Assembly (NCBI GenBank): GCA_018389105.1
Contig: JACATO010000996.1
Coordinates: 1 to 64,000 of the forward strand
Length of the DNA stretch: 64,000 nt
Reading direction: 5' to 3'
From: Nautilus pompilius
Taxonomy: Eukaryota; Mollusca; Cephalopoda; Nautilida; Nautilidae
The translations under genes and the position numbers were made by a program. Below, one piece after another: positions 36,001 through 45,500 of the stretch; position 1 is the stretch's first letter; every line of letters starts with the position of its first letter. The notes under the pieces were generated by a model that had not been told where the DNA came from, ran no database searches, and was given only the letters and a program-made list of their open reading frames with translations.

Positions 36001-39000
36001 TGCATTCCAAAAATCTGAGCGTTGAATGTTTTTACGTTGTTAGTAAAGCTCAACCTCATTTCATCTTATGAACACACTAAATGACAATATGTCACTTGTG
36101 AGAGTGATCCATCATGTAATCGGTGATCCGGCTGTCTATGAAATATATGGCAATGGTTGAAATATTAAATTCTAGCCACACAACTGGAATAGTGGAAGTA
36201 AATCAAGGGTCAATCGTATTTAGTGTCAGCAATGGTGCACACCAGTCAAGCTGTATGGGATCATGAACAAGCACTTGAGATTTGAGCCAAGTATTCTTGT
36301 CTTTACTACAAATAAGCTTGTTTTTGTGTAACACCACTAGCAGAACATTGGTCTCCACCAGTAGCCCATTGTCAATAATGAGAAATGTTTACATCATGCT
36401 AACCTGCAATTCCACATACCATACAGATCTTATTTTGACTCTCAGATATCAACAAAAGTGCTCTAACTTGGGCAATCCTCATCACTGGAATCTTGAAGAG
36501 TGGAGAAGAGTCATCATCATCTTCAGTAACAGTTGTTCTCTAAAGCGATCATGCAGATGAATGATGAATGTGTGTATGGAGGAGATGTAAAGAATCTCTA
36601 GAAGATGACTGCAATTAAAAATAACAACAGGCAAGAATGGTTTGTGGTTCCTTCTGTACCTGACAAGAAATTGTTCTTGTAGTCGTCTACCAAAATCATG
36701 GTCAAGGACATCGTATCACTGTACACTACTATATTACCAAAGTAGTTTATCCCTTTCTCATGGCTTTTATCTGCGGGAAAAATCATTGAACATTTCACTA
36801 TGACAAAGTGCATGCACACACCAACAATGATCTCTATCAGGACAATGTGGACAATCTCCAAACTGAACCCCATAGAACACCTAGCCAACTTCCATAGTGG
36901 TCAGTAACTATCACCACTAAATTCAGATTTCTAGACAAGTGCTGTAAGATTAATTAGGAACTATGTCTCAACACCATGCAGCTGGCATCTTTAGCAATGA
37001 AGAACGCCTGATGTTAAACATCACCATTAATATTCTCCAACCCTGATATTAACTCATGTGCACTAATTTACATAGTTCACTGATCAAAACGTGCAATGTT
37101 TGGAGAAGTTGCCTTTGTGCACAAGTTTAAAATAAGCTATGAATAGCCACACACAGTTCAACTCTCCCATGCTATAACATAACGTAATGACACTGCAGTT
37201 GCATGATATACTTTATACTCTTATCAAAGAATCTACAAACTTTGGTCACATCAATTTATTTATTTTAACCATCCATTAAAATCAGTAAAGGAAGAGAATT
37301 TTCAAAACTCCTAAAACAACAGTTAAAAAAGAAATTTTTTTAAAATCACAAATAATAAAATGGTCTCCCTTGGTGAAAAAAAACGGGGCAATTAGGCATC
37401 TGTCAGTAATTAAAGCTTTGCCATCAAAATCAATACAATGGTTTCTATAGATTAAAAAAAAAAAATTATCTTGTTGAAATGATTTGTTATTCAGAGTAGA
37501 AAGGTGAGAGGGTTCATCTTTATTTTGACTTTGCCTTAAAATTCCAATTATATTGGGACACAGAAAATGGGGCAGTGTGATGTGACATTGAAACAAACGG
37601 CCAGCACAAACCGGTGTGCCCAATGAGGTCCAATTTTGGCCAAACTAAATGTGAAATCCATTGTGTGCACCCTTATGATTAGCACACGTTTCCTCCAGAA
37701 TCTCCTGTCTCTACAAAGCCTGTTTAAGAGAGAGGACTCCTATACAAGCCTTCAGGATGGAATATGAAAAGACTACAGATGCTGCTATCACAAGCTGTAT
37801 TCCACTGAAAAGTTGCTTTGAGTTCTAGGTATACTATTAGTGCACAACACTTGATGATTGGGATTTTCATAAGAATTTTTCCAACTCGGCAGTTTTCTTC
37901 TTTCTTGGTAATCAAACGTATTAATTCTCATGCTCAAATCAACATGCATCATTGTGCCCCATAAGAGTTAACTCCCATTCAGCATCCCAAAAGATGTTGC
38001 TCATTTACTCGTAACACCAGCAGGATATAGGTTGGGGTCCTCTTTGGCAAATCAAAAGAATTAAAAAAGCAAAAATAGAAAAGAGTATCCTTTCTAAAAC
38101 TTAATTCATAACACAATTATTCCTTTAAATCGTTATTATAGATGTCTGAAGTGGCAACAGCAGCAAAAATGCTTTTCGAAGTGAATCACGCAGGTGTAGC
38201 TTCCAAATGAATAACATCACAGTTCTACTAAACCTCTAAATCTCTTGTAGGAAGAACAGAATGGGACTGCGATTTTGAAAAAAGAACCACCTGCAACTGG
38301 AAGCAAGACACGGATGATGATTTTGATTGGACAATCAACAGGGGATCAACCCCAACGGCATTCACAGGACCCAGTGGGGACCACACTAATGGTCTCGGTA
38401 AGCATTATGTAGGCAGCATTCACAAAATACTGAATTATACCAATCAAACATCAAATATTATTATTAAACATTATTGACTTAAAAAATACTGCTCGTTTAT
38501 AAAATGGCTGCTGTGAAATTTCTGCATCTTTAAGTACAAAACTGATCATGTAATTCTTGTTAAAGCTGTATGTTGTGGGGATATTTCTTAAGATGTATTT
38601 TTCCTAGATTATTCTTATTACTGCAAACCCTAGCTTTGGAAAAAAGAGGAACATCTTTGATGATGATGATGGAGTTTTTAAAAACTATTCTCTTCTTCAT
38701 AATTAAGGGGTTAATATACTTAGTCCCTCCCCAACAGAGGAGAGGGAAAGATACCTAATGATGGTGATTATTCAGATTAAAGATGTAAACCCTAGGGCTA
38801 TGATACTTAAGCTGGTGTATCTCATTTAATTTGGCAGCAGCAATTGAAATAAGCTATGCACTTTTACAGGCTACTACATGTACGGTGAAGCAGATGGCAA
38901 CAAAGGCAAAACAGCTCGACTATTTTCAACCAGCATCCCAACCAAACTGTACTGTATCAAGTTCTGGTACCACATGGCTGGGTATAGCATTGGGTCATTA

Positions 39001-39852
39001 TGGCTCCGGGCACGCCACCAGACTAGGACTAAGGTCTTATTTGAAAAGCACGGTCACCAAGATGACGAGTGGCTACTAGAGTCCAAAGAATACCAGGCTC
39101 CAACAAGCTTTCAGGTAACAAGATCTTTCATGTGCTTTGCTATACCATGACATTTAATAATCAAGATCCACAAGGAAAGGGAGATAATTCTTGATGTACA
39201 TAATGCTTTTTTTAAACATAATTCGTTGGTAAAAACTAGTTTTCTTATCTCATAGAAGAAAATTAAAACCCAAAAATAAATAATTTTTTTTCTTGTATAA
39301 CTCATAATTGCATGGACTCTCTGCAGTTTGACCTTACAACTACAGTACCTGTCACCTAGCAACAAGTTCAAACCATGGACATTTTACCAACTAAAAATTA
39401 AAATAAAATGATTTACACATCTTTACTTGTTGTTTCTGTACCCCTCTCCTACCCTTTACTGTGAACTTAGTCTACCTAATAACTTCATCACCTGCTCTGG
39501 TTTATCAGAATAAACAGTTTGTTTTTCTGTAGCTGTTTTTGGGAGAAAGCCAATTTACAGGTTTAACTCTAAACCTTAAACCAGACTCCACATTCAATAC
39601 AAAATTACCAGTTCTCACTTAAAACCAAACTGATCTTTTTCATTGGTGAAGCCTCAAGCCAAGGCACAACAGCCATTCAAGCAGTTAATTTGTTTAACAT
39701 AATGATTGACCTTGAAATTTCTTTACTTACAGCTCATATTTGAAGTGAAAATGGGAAATGGAGAAATTGGAGACATAGCTATTGATGATGTGTCACTTGA
39801 GCCAGGATTTTGTAATTACATCAGGAACTTCAGAGGAATTGATCTACCCTAA
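26642..39852 (+). CDS. Astacin-MAM secreted metalloprotease, complete split gene
   Basis: Exons 26642-26752, 28066-28093, 29938-29985, 30847-30890, 31935-32010, 32676-32814, 33390-33565, 34418-34648, 38251-38397, 38870-39114, 39733-39852 total 1365 nt in one frame, 454 aa. Residues 1 to about 27 form a signal peptide with core GALLVL. A short propeptide carries FEGD at 65-68, the astacin Asp-switch motif that ligates zinc in the zymogen. RKKR at 76-79 is a furin-type site. The catalytic domain runs about 80-284: RWPIGIIPY at 88-96, zinc site H177, E178, H181, H187 ([13 protein letters not shown]), Met-turn SIMHY at 236-240, and Cys 128, 150, 169 and 283 for the two family disulfides. A MAM domain follows, C291-C442, and a 12-residue tail. 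The layout is meprin-like but lacks TRAF, EGF and membrane parts. It should hydrolyse extracellular peptides or matrix proteins; the substrate is unknown. Confidence 0.93.
26753..28065 (+). other. Intron 1 with a GA-rich block
   Basis: A GA purine block occupies 26830-27486; 27490-28060 is A+T-rich with nothing recognised. Acceptor ATTCAATTCCAG. Confidence 0.65.
26830..27486. repeat. GA-rich low-complexity block
   Basis: About 660 bp of GAGAGAG/GGATGGAG purine sequence inside intron 1. Arg/Glu-rich (+) and Ser/Leu-rich (-) open frames arise from it. Unlike the two larger blocks it has no GAGCTC-rich mixed core. Confidence 0.92.
28066..28093 (+). CDS. Astacin exon 2, 28-nt microexon
   Basis: NRYDQWGRN plus one base. 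Flanked by a strong polypyrimidine acceptor and donor AATG|GTACGT. Phase joins both neighbours without a stop. Confidence 0.7.
28270..28760 (+). pseudogene. Possible non-LTR retrotransposon ORF remnant
   Basis: Only the CALCGA...EETEHV...C...LAGK pattern supports this, and it needs a frame change. The following sequence (for example [20 protein letters not shown]) stays open but was not recognised. It could equally be unique GC-rich DNA. Confidence 0.2.
29391..29604. repeat. Tandem repeat, 4 copies of ~52 bp
   Basis: GGGCGATAAACGAAC recurs at 29391, 29450, 29502 and 29554. The first unit is 59 bp because of a short insertion, the next two are 52 bp, and the last copy is cut short at the junction. 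The unit ends CTCGACAGTTGGGATTC. Confidence 0.93.
29938..29985 (+). CDS. Astacin exon 3, propeptide
   Basis: Phase 1 to 1: [17 protein letters not shown]. The NPEEL segment lies just ahead of the FEGD motif, as in many astacin propeptides. Confidence 0.82.
29986..30846 (+). other. Intron 3
   Basis: 861 bp with (AAT)n at 30000-30042; otherwise nothing recognised. Confidence 0.6.
30000..30042. repeat. (AAT)n microsatellite
   Basis: ATA/AAT run immediately after the exon 3 donor of the astacin gene. Confidence 0.9.
30847..30890 (+). CDS. Astacin exon 4, FEGD Asp-switch, GC donor
   Basis: Reads [19 protein letters not shown] is the propeptide motif whose Asp blocks the active-site zinc in astacin zymogens. 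The exon ends AAAG|GCAAGT, a GC donor with otherwise perfect consensus. Confidence 0.88.
30891..31934 (+). other. Intron 4 (GC-AG type)
   Basis: 1044 bp, starting GCAAGT and ending CTACAG. No internal feature recognised. Confidence 0.75.
31935..32010 (+). CDS. Astacin exon 5, start of mature protease
   Basis: Reads [20 protein letters not shown], then FDDSY. The first two residues complete RKKR. RWP.G.IPY is the conserved start of the astacin catalytic domain. Ends phase 1 at TACA|GTAAGT. Confidence 0.92.
32011..32675 (+). other. Intron 5
   Basis: 665 bp, A+T-rich; nothing recognised. Confidence 0.6.
32676..32814 (+). CDS. Astacin exon 6
   Basis: [20 protein letters not shown], then SRCIFFTPK and [11 protein letters not shown]. 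Helix A and the first catalytic-domain cysteine (C128). Confidence 0.9.
32815..33389 (+). other. Intron 6
   Basis: 575 bp with a short (GT)n near 32885; nothing else recognised. Confidence 0.6.
33390..33565 (+). CDS. Astacin exon 7, zinc-binding active site
   Basis: C150-Y-S-S-V-G opens the exon; C169 follows. Then [20 protein letters not shown] gives all three zinc histidines and the catalytic Glu of the family signature HExxHxxGxxHEQxRxDR. The catalytic set is intact, so the enzyme should be active. Confidence 0.96.
33566..34417 (+). other. Intron 7
   Basis: 852 bp, A+T-rich with poly-A/T runs; nothing recognised. Confidence 0.6.
34418..34648 (+). CDS. Astacin exon 8, Met-turn
   Basis: [20 protein letters not shown], then [11 protein letters not shown] with the Met-turn and the zinc-neighbouring Tyr240, then [15 protein letters not shown], the conserved end of the catalytic domain with C283. 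Confidence 0.96.
34649..38250 (+). other. Intron 8, 3.6 kb, with a possible Tc1-like relic
   Basis: Separates the protease and MAM coding parts at a phase-1 boundary. A weak Tc1-like trace sits around 36700-36900. Other open frames (35374-36000 on both strands, 37282-37623 on -) have no recognisable product. Confidence 0.5.
36650..36900 (+). pseudogene. Possible Tc1/mariner-superfamily transposase fragment
   Basis: Broken translation shows [14 protein letters not shown], then LYQDN in one frame and [12 protein letters not shown] in the next. These resemble the Tc1 'Y...L...V.PF', 'FQQDN' and 'SPDLNPIEHLW' landmarks in correct order. Heavily mutated; earlier parts were not convincingly found. 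Confidence 0.35.
38251..38397 (+). CDS. Astacin exon 9, MAM start
   Basis: Phase 1 to 1: [20 protein letters not shown], then [12 protein letters not shown] and [10 protein letters not shown]. Same length class and phases as the MAM N-terminal exons at 10838 and 13564. Confidence 0.94.
38398..38869 (+). other. Intron 9
   Basis: 472 bp; nothing recognised. Confidence 0.6.
38870..39114 (+). CDS. Astacin exon 10, MAM centre
   Basis: [20 protein letters not shown], then [20 protein letters not shown], ending PTSFQ|GTAACA. One exon, as in MAM3 of the upstream gene. Confidence 0.94.
39115..39732 (+). other. Intron 10
   Basis: 618 bp; nothing recognised. Confidence 0.6.
39733..39852 (+). CDS. Astacin exon 11, MAM end and stop
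   Basis: [20 protein letters not shown], then SLEPGFC and a 12-residue tail ending DLP before TAA at 39850-39852. The 'YRSD' of other repeats is replaced by GEIGD. No membrane anchor follows. Confidence 0.93.
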   Translation, partial: LIFEVKMGNGEIGDIAIDDVSLEPGFCNYIRNFRGIDLP

Positions 39853-42458
39853 CTACAGAACTGATTTTTCTCACATTAATGTTATATAGAGTAGGAATTT
39901 TTCTTGTTTTGTTTTTATTCTTTATAGTCTAACTCCCATCTCAACTGTATTTTAACTAAAATATTTAAAAGGTAAAAATTACCCTGTAATCCAAGCTAAC
40001 AAAAAAAAAAACAACACAACAGAAAAATCACTTGCTGGAGACTGCATGTTTACTTACTGAAAGGAGAAACAGCTCATATGAGATTTAGGGAGGTGGGGAA
40101 CAAACATCAAACTTTTCTTAGTTGTGATATTTCATGACAACCGCTGTTTGAAGTTAGCTATTTCCAGTTATTTAGCTGTCTTGAGCATTTTTTGGTTATA
40201 TGAGGGGCCCCTTATTTTGAAGTTGCCAAAAGTTAATTGGTTATTAGATGCAGAAAGCACCACTGCTTGCAGTGTATGAAAGAAAATCCCCCAAATGAGA
40301 AAATGATTTTGTCACACAAACCAACGACGAAATAAGACAGATGAGGAGTCCACTGTTTGTTCACAGGTTGTCTGTTAGCATGTATTAAACCACATTTCCA
40401 TTAATTTACATTCAGTCTGGTTACTAAGATACTAACATTTTGAAAGGATTAAAAATTAATACAAAGGAAAACATCTCAGACTATGCAAATCACCCACATG
40501 AAAGCCAGATTTAGCTGCCGAATTTAATTAAATGACTACATTAAGCAGATTATTTACTTAAAATGAGTCAATAAAAATTTCCTGAAGATGCAATGATTTG
40601 TATAAAGTTCCTATAGCATTTAAAGGAATGATGATAATTAAGATATCTGTTTGTTTGACCCCACACACTGTAATAATTAAATAACCTGTGCGTATCGAGT
40701 ATCATTCATTTTTCTCTTGGTGAGACTTACACTGATTAACTGCTTTAGCCTGAATAATCAGCCAAATATGTACTTTTTTTTTTTTTAACAGGCTGCTATA
40801 TGATAAGCTGATGAAATGCATGCTCAGTTCTATGCAATAAATTTTAAAAAATTGTACAAGTGGAGTTCTACCTACTGATGAATGTAGACAAAGGGTAATA
40901 TCAAAAAGAAAAAGAAAGCATGAAGCACAACTCAAACTTTTTCTGCTACAACTGAATTCTGGAATTAAGTGTCAGCTTTGTAAAATTGCTACAGTCAGTG
41001 CAGTGTTATTATATCAAATAGAATTTTAAAATAATGAGGACAAAACAAGAAACCTACACTCAGTACAGCTGGGAAAAATTAGTCCAGATTTTTTTCATGA
41101 TAGAATTTGCCAATAAAGGATGCTTGTAATGTTTCTTCAGTTGGCTGTAAACATGAAGAATATATTAATGAAGTGTTTCATGCTTCAGATAATATATAAA
41201 AGGCTGATTTTCCAAAACCGCCAGGCTATGATAAAATTTAAATCTACAGATAATTATAACAGTACATTATTCTTACTACAAAATGGGGATGAATTCTTTA
41301 AATCAGGTTTCCAGTAAGAATTTAACATAAGAACTTTGTTGAAAATACTTCAATCAATTCCTTAGATCCATTAAAAAAATAAGTGAACATACGTGGTTTA
41401 GAACTTGAACCAGAAGCTTCCAGCTTTCCATTTGAGAATTTTCTTCATTGGACACTGATGTACTGTGGACTTAAGAATTATTAGAACAAGTTTTTTCTTA
41501 CCACAAATTATTCTGAGAGAGAGAGAGAAAGAAAACTAAGTAGTACTAAGATGCTTTTAATTTTAAGCAGGAATCATTAATACATTGATCTGACAAACAA
41601 GTTTATTCAGTATAAATATTTTATTAACCCTTTTACCACAACAGATTGATTGTTTCCTAAAAAAAAAAAAATTGCTGTTGTTTCCTCATGGTAAATTTCA
41701 AAAGCCTTTTTTTTTTTTTGGACATCAGATTACATTAGTCTGAAAAAAATATAAAGGCAGGAAATTACCCCTTTGCTTGTAAAGTTTGTCACCATTATGC
41801 TATTTCTGTTTTGTATTTATCTTACTGTAGAACAATAAGATCTGGACACTGTGCATACTAAGTTAGCGGAATACGCTAAACTTGGAAAGATGGCGATGTG
41901 CTAAAGCGGTAGTCATCTGATCTACTAGTAATCAATGCTTCAATGGAAATAAACATCGGTACCACAAATTTCCCATGATTAATGTGAAAATAAATCCTGT
42001 ATTTTCAAACAGGCAAAAAAAAAAAAAAATAGATGCATACTTTGAAATTAGGGCAACTGATTATCCTGTCTTTATAGTTTGATGAGTTTTCATAAAACAT
42101 GAATGTACCGTAGCTCAAACACTTATAACATTTGATTATCTTCAATGCTATCAGATGATCTGCTAATTAAAACAGCAACAACAACAAAATAAATTTTTAA
42201 TTAACAATTAAAACTGTTACACCTGATTCCCATCACTCTCAATAACTTTTATCTTGATTCTAAACATCTGGTATGCACAGAATTACAAAAAGAGAAATAA
42301 TCCATAGCATATTTTATCACAGATGCATTTGATACCAGAGAACAACTGAGACATTTTGTTTCTTTGTGTTGCCTGATTATCATCATCATCATCTTCATCA
42401 AGGTTTTAATTCTGCTACATTTCTTTGCAATTTTACGAGTTCCAATAAATAACACTTA
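39853..42458. other. Convergent 3' intergenic region
   Basis: Lies between the + strand astacin and - strand eIF3d stops. Candidate AATAAA signals on + at 40570-40575 and 40836-40841 could serve the astacin gene. AATAAA on - at 41620-41625 and 41602-41607 could serve eIF3d. No gene seen. Confidence 0.45.
41620..41625 (-). terminator. Candidate poly(A) signal for eIF3d
   Basis: First AATAAA on the minus strand past the eIF3d stop, about 830 bases downstream. It would imply a long 3' UTR; an unseen variant signal could lie closer. Confidence 0.3.
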
Positions 42459-42578
42459 CTATTGGCCTGGTACGCTGTCATCATCTTCATCATCGTCGTC
42501 GTCATCATCGTCATTGTCATCGTCATCTTCATCTGTCTCGAACGTAGTGTTAGGTATGTCATAAATACGAATTACAGA
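42459..42578 (-). CDS. EIF3D: eIF3d exon 13, acidic tail and stop
   Basis: [20 protein letters not shown], then an Asp-rich run and SVPGQ, with TAG at 42461-42459. The family's acidic tail is present, but the double Ser before it in human eIF3d is replaced by Glu-Thr. Confidence 0.96.
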   Translation of the reverse strand, partial: SVIRIYDIPNTTFETDEDDDDNDDDDDDDDEDDDSVPGQ

Positions 42579-45500
42579 CTAGGAAAAAAAAACAAAACAA
42601 AAAACCTAAAACTTCTCTGAAAACAACTTGAATCATTTTTCATATTTAAAAAAACACAAAAAACTCTAAAATACATGATGGATAGGAAAAACAACCTGAC
42701 TGCATTGAAAGCTGTTTTCAAGAATGAATTAATTACTGGATGATAAATTTAAGAAACAAATCTACATTGGAATTTGTGGTTTCTTTTCCATGCAAAAAAA
42801 AAAAAAAAAGCCACAGGTGACACTTGCTAATTACTTATAGCTATACCTGTATTTTTGTGTACAAGTGGTTAATGCCAAATTATTAAAAGGTTAAGAGTAA
42901 CACTTAAATTAAATTAATAAATTAGAACAACTGAATTTATTATAACAGCAAATATTTTCAGGGGAAGTGCCACAAGTATGGAAAAATTCTAAATAAATTC
43001 ACAAGGGATTAGAAATGCATAACACTATCTTTTCCATACAGTGGCAAGCATTCAAATATTTATTAATAAAGACAGAATTTTCTTTATCTCTTGCTAACTT
43101 GTAAATAGATACCCCCCCAACGTTAGGTTTAATTTTAGCCTGAGTTTGTACAAGCTGAAAATTTTTTTTTCAAAAACAGACTTTTTTTTTTTTTTAAATC
43201 TAAACAAAACTGAAATTATACTTTTAAAATTGAGAGAAAGTTTTCTAAAAACATTGCTACTCTTCACACAAATTACAAATGGCACAATACTGGAACCTTT
43301 CTTTACAGTACGTTCACAAGGCAGTTATATAAGCATTTTCTCAAAGATGATGGCGAGGAATAATGCAGTATAGAGGAACAGAACATCAAAGTCAAAACAA
43401 AAATCACTGTTTGAGAGTATTAAAACAATCCAGAATGAGTAAATCCTGCACCCAACCTTGTTAGGATCTTTCATGATTAGGTATTTGCCTTCCTTCAGCT
43501 TCATACAGGTGTCGATGATGCAGCGCAAGATGCCCCAGCCATTGTCCATGTTCAGGTTTATCTGGCTGGCAAATTCATTTGGCTTGAACTGCTGAGTTCC
43601 CAAGATCACGTGGTTTGCAGAGTCACGATAATGCACACGAGACACATATCTGAAGTGGATAACAAAATAATACAAAGCAAAAAACAAAAATAAAATGCCG
43701 CCGCAAGTTTATTTCCTTTCTACAGCTGTACATGTTCGATGAGACTGTGGTATCAATGTTGCTATTAACAAGGATTATCACCTCCTGTCCCTCATCAAGC
43801 CACTTGTCTTCATTAGAAAATGGAAAGTCCCTATTATAGTTCTTCTCTGTTTAACTGCAGAAGGAAACTAGTGTGCCTAGAAGGAACCCACACCAATAGA
43901 CTGGTACAAGAGAGATAATAAATTGACTTTGGGAGGCCCATCAAACCAAGTTGGTCACTAACAGAGACCTAACCAAGTCAGGTCCTCTGTCATAGTAGTG
44001 GCAGAATTCTACATACCCAACCATCCTGTTTCCTGTTCATTTCTTATTTTCAACTTTCCAACTAAATTCCAAACACTTAACATTATTTAAAAAGAAAACC
44101 AGAACAAACAGTAATTGAAAAACTTAAAACCTAGTTAAATTTAGGGAAGAAAAATATTTCAAAAGTTAAAAATACAGCAAAATTTCATAATCTTCAGTTA
44201 AGAAAAAAAACATACTTGATGAAAGAACAACAAATGCTGTCCATCAACCTGATAGCCAGGAGAGACTATGGGACTTATAATAATCTGTATCTATCAAAAC
44301 AATGATAATCACAGCATAAACTGATACACACAGCTTTGGTTTATTCTTGTATAAGGTAAAGGGGCAAGGTAAGATACGAAGCTGTACAGCACCCCCTCAC
44401 TTAATCTCTGCCAATCTAATTTCCTCTGGTCTTTAGTAACTTAGTCAGATCTCGCCACAGAACCAAAACTGCCCAGGATAAGTGGTGGGCAATTATTATG
44501 CAATGACTACAGTCACTGCTACTCCAACCTGCAGATGTGCACCAAAAAATTCTCTCTCTTTTTTTTTGGTACACTTGAATTTGGTTTATAGAAATTACAT
44601 TAAAAAAAAAAAAAACGAATGAAACAAAAAAGTCTTTCATCAACCTTTCTGTCATGTATGAAAATGATCTTACGTTTTGCAATAATGCCCTGTTGTTAGG
44701 ATAAGAATGGAAAATTACTGGGGATAAGTTATTTGCAGAATGTAAAGGGTTACTCTGGGCATTTCCCAGCACCTTATTAGCAGTAAGGAAACTACTGTTG
44801 CCATCAGCAAAAGTTAGTCCTGTTTTGTTGGAGAGCAACGAGCTTAATTTACAGAAGGCATTTCTATATTTATAATTTATAGATCATACATATGTATTGA
44901 GCTGGTCTTCAAACCCACAAATTTAATGTAAATTTTTCCTTTTTTAACCAAAGATTTAGTATTGGTGGCGACAACAGTAAAAGATCGCCAAAATACAGGC
45001 GCATTAGTGCCACTACGGTGATGGGACATGTCTGATCTAACACTATTTTCTATCTTACTGTTTATTAGTTCACATTTATTTTAAAGAAAGAAAAAATATC
45101 CAGATTCCTACGCCAAAACTCGGTACATCTTACCCGAATTTTATCTGGTCTGAGCCAGCCAGCAGGGCACTCACTGTCCACTTGGCCAGCTTACAGCTGT
45201 TGTTCTTTAGTTCTGTAGCCAGCACCGCCCCTCTCTGTATGTCCAGCTTGCTCCTCCAGTCAACACCACCGCAGAACTTTAAAATATATTAGCAATACTA
45301 AACACAAAAAACCATCCACAGAGTATTTACTAGACTGATCAAAACTGAACCCTCGCCACCATTCCAGAAGAGTTTTAACAGTTTAACCCACAAATTCCTC
45401 CCTTCTCAGAATGAAGTAGAAAAATTACCACAACATACTTGGGCTAGGTGATGTGAACGATCCACAAAGTATTTTATGGCCCTTTTCTTAATAATGAACA

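Noticed and set aside
43325..43456. Extension of the eIF3d frame past 43457
   Set aside because: Reading through the donor at 43456-43455 leaves the conserved protein; the exon at 42578 supplies the expected VIRIY and acidic tail.
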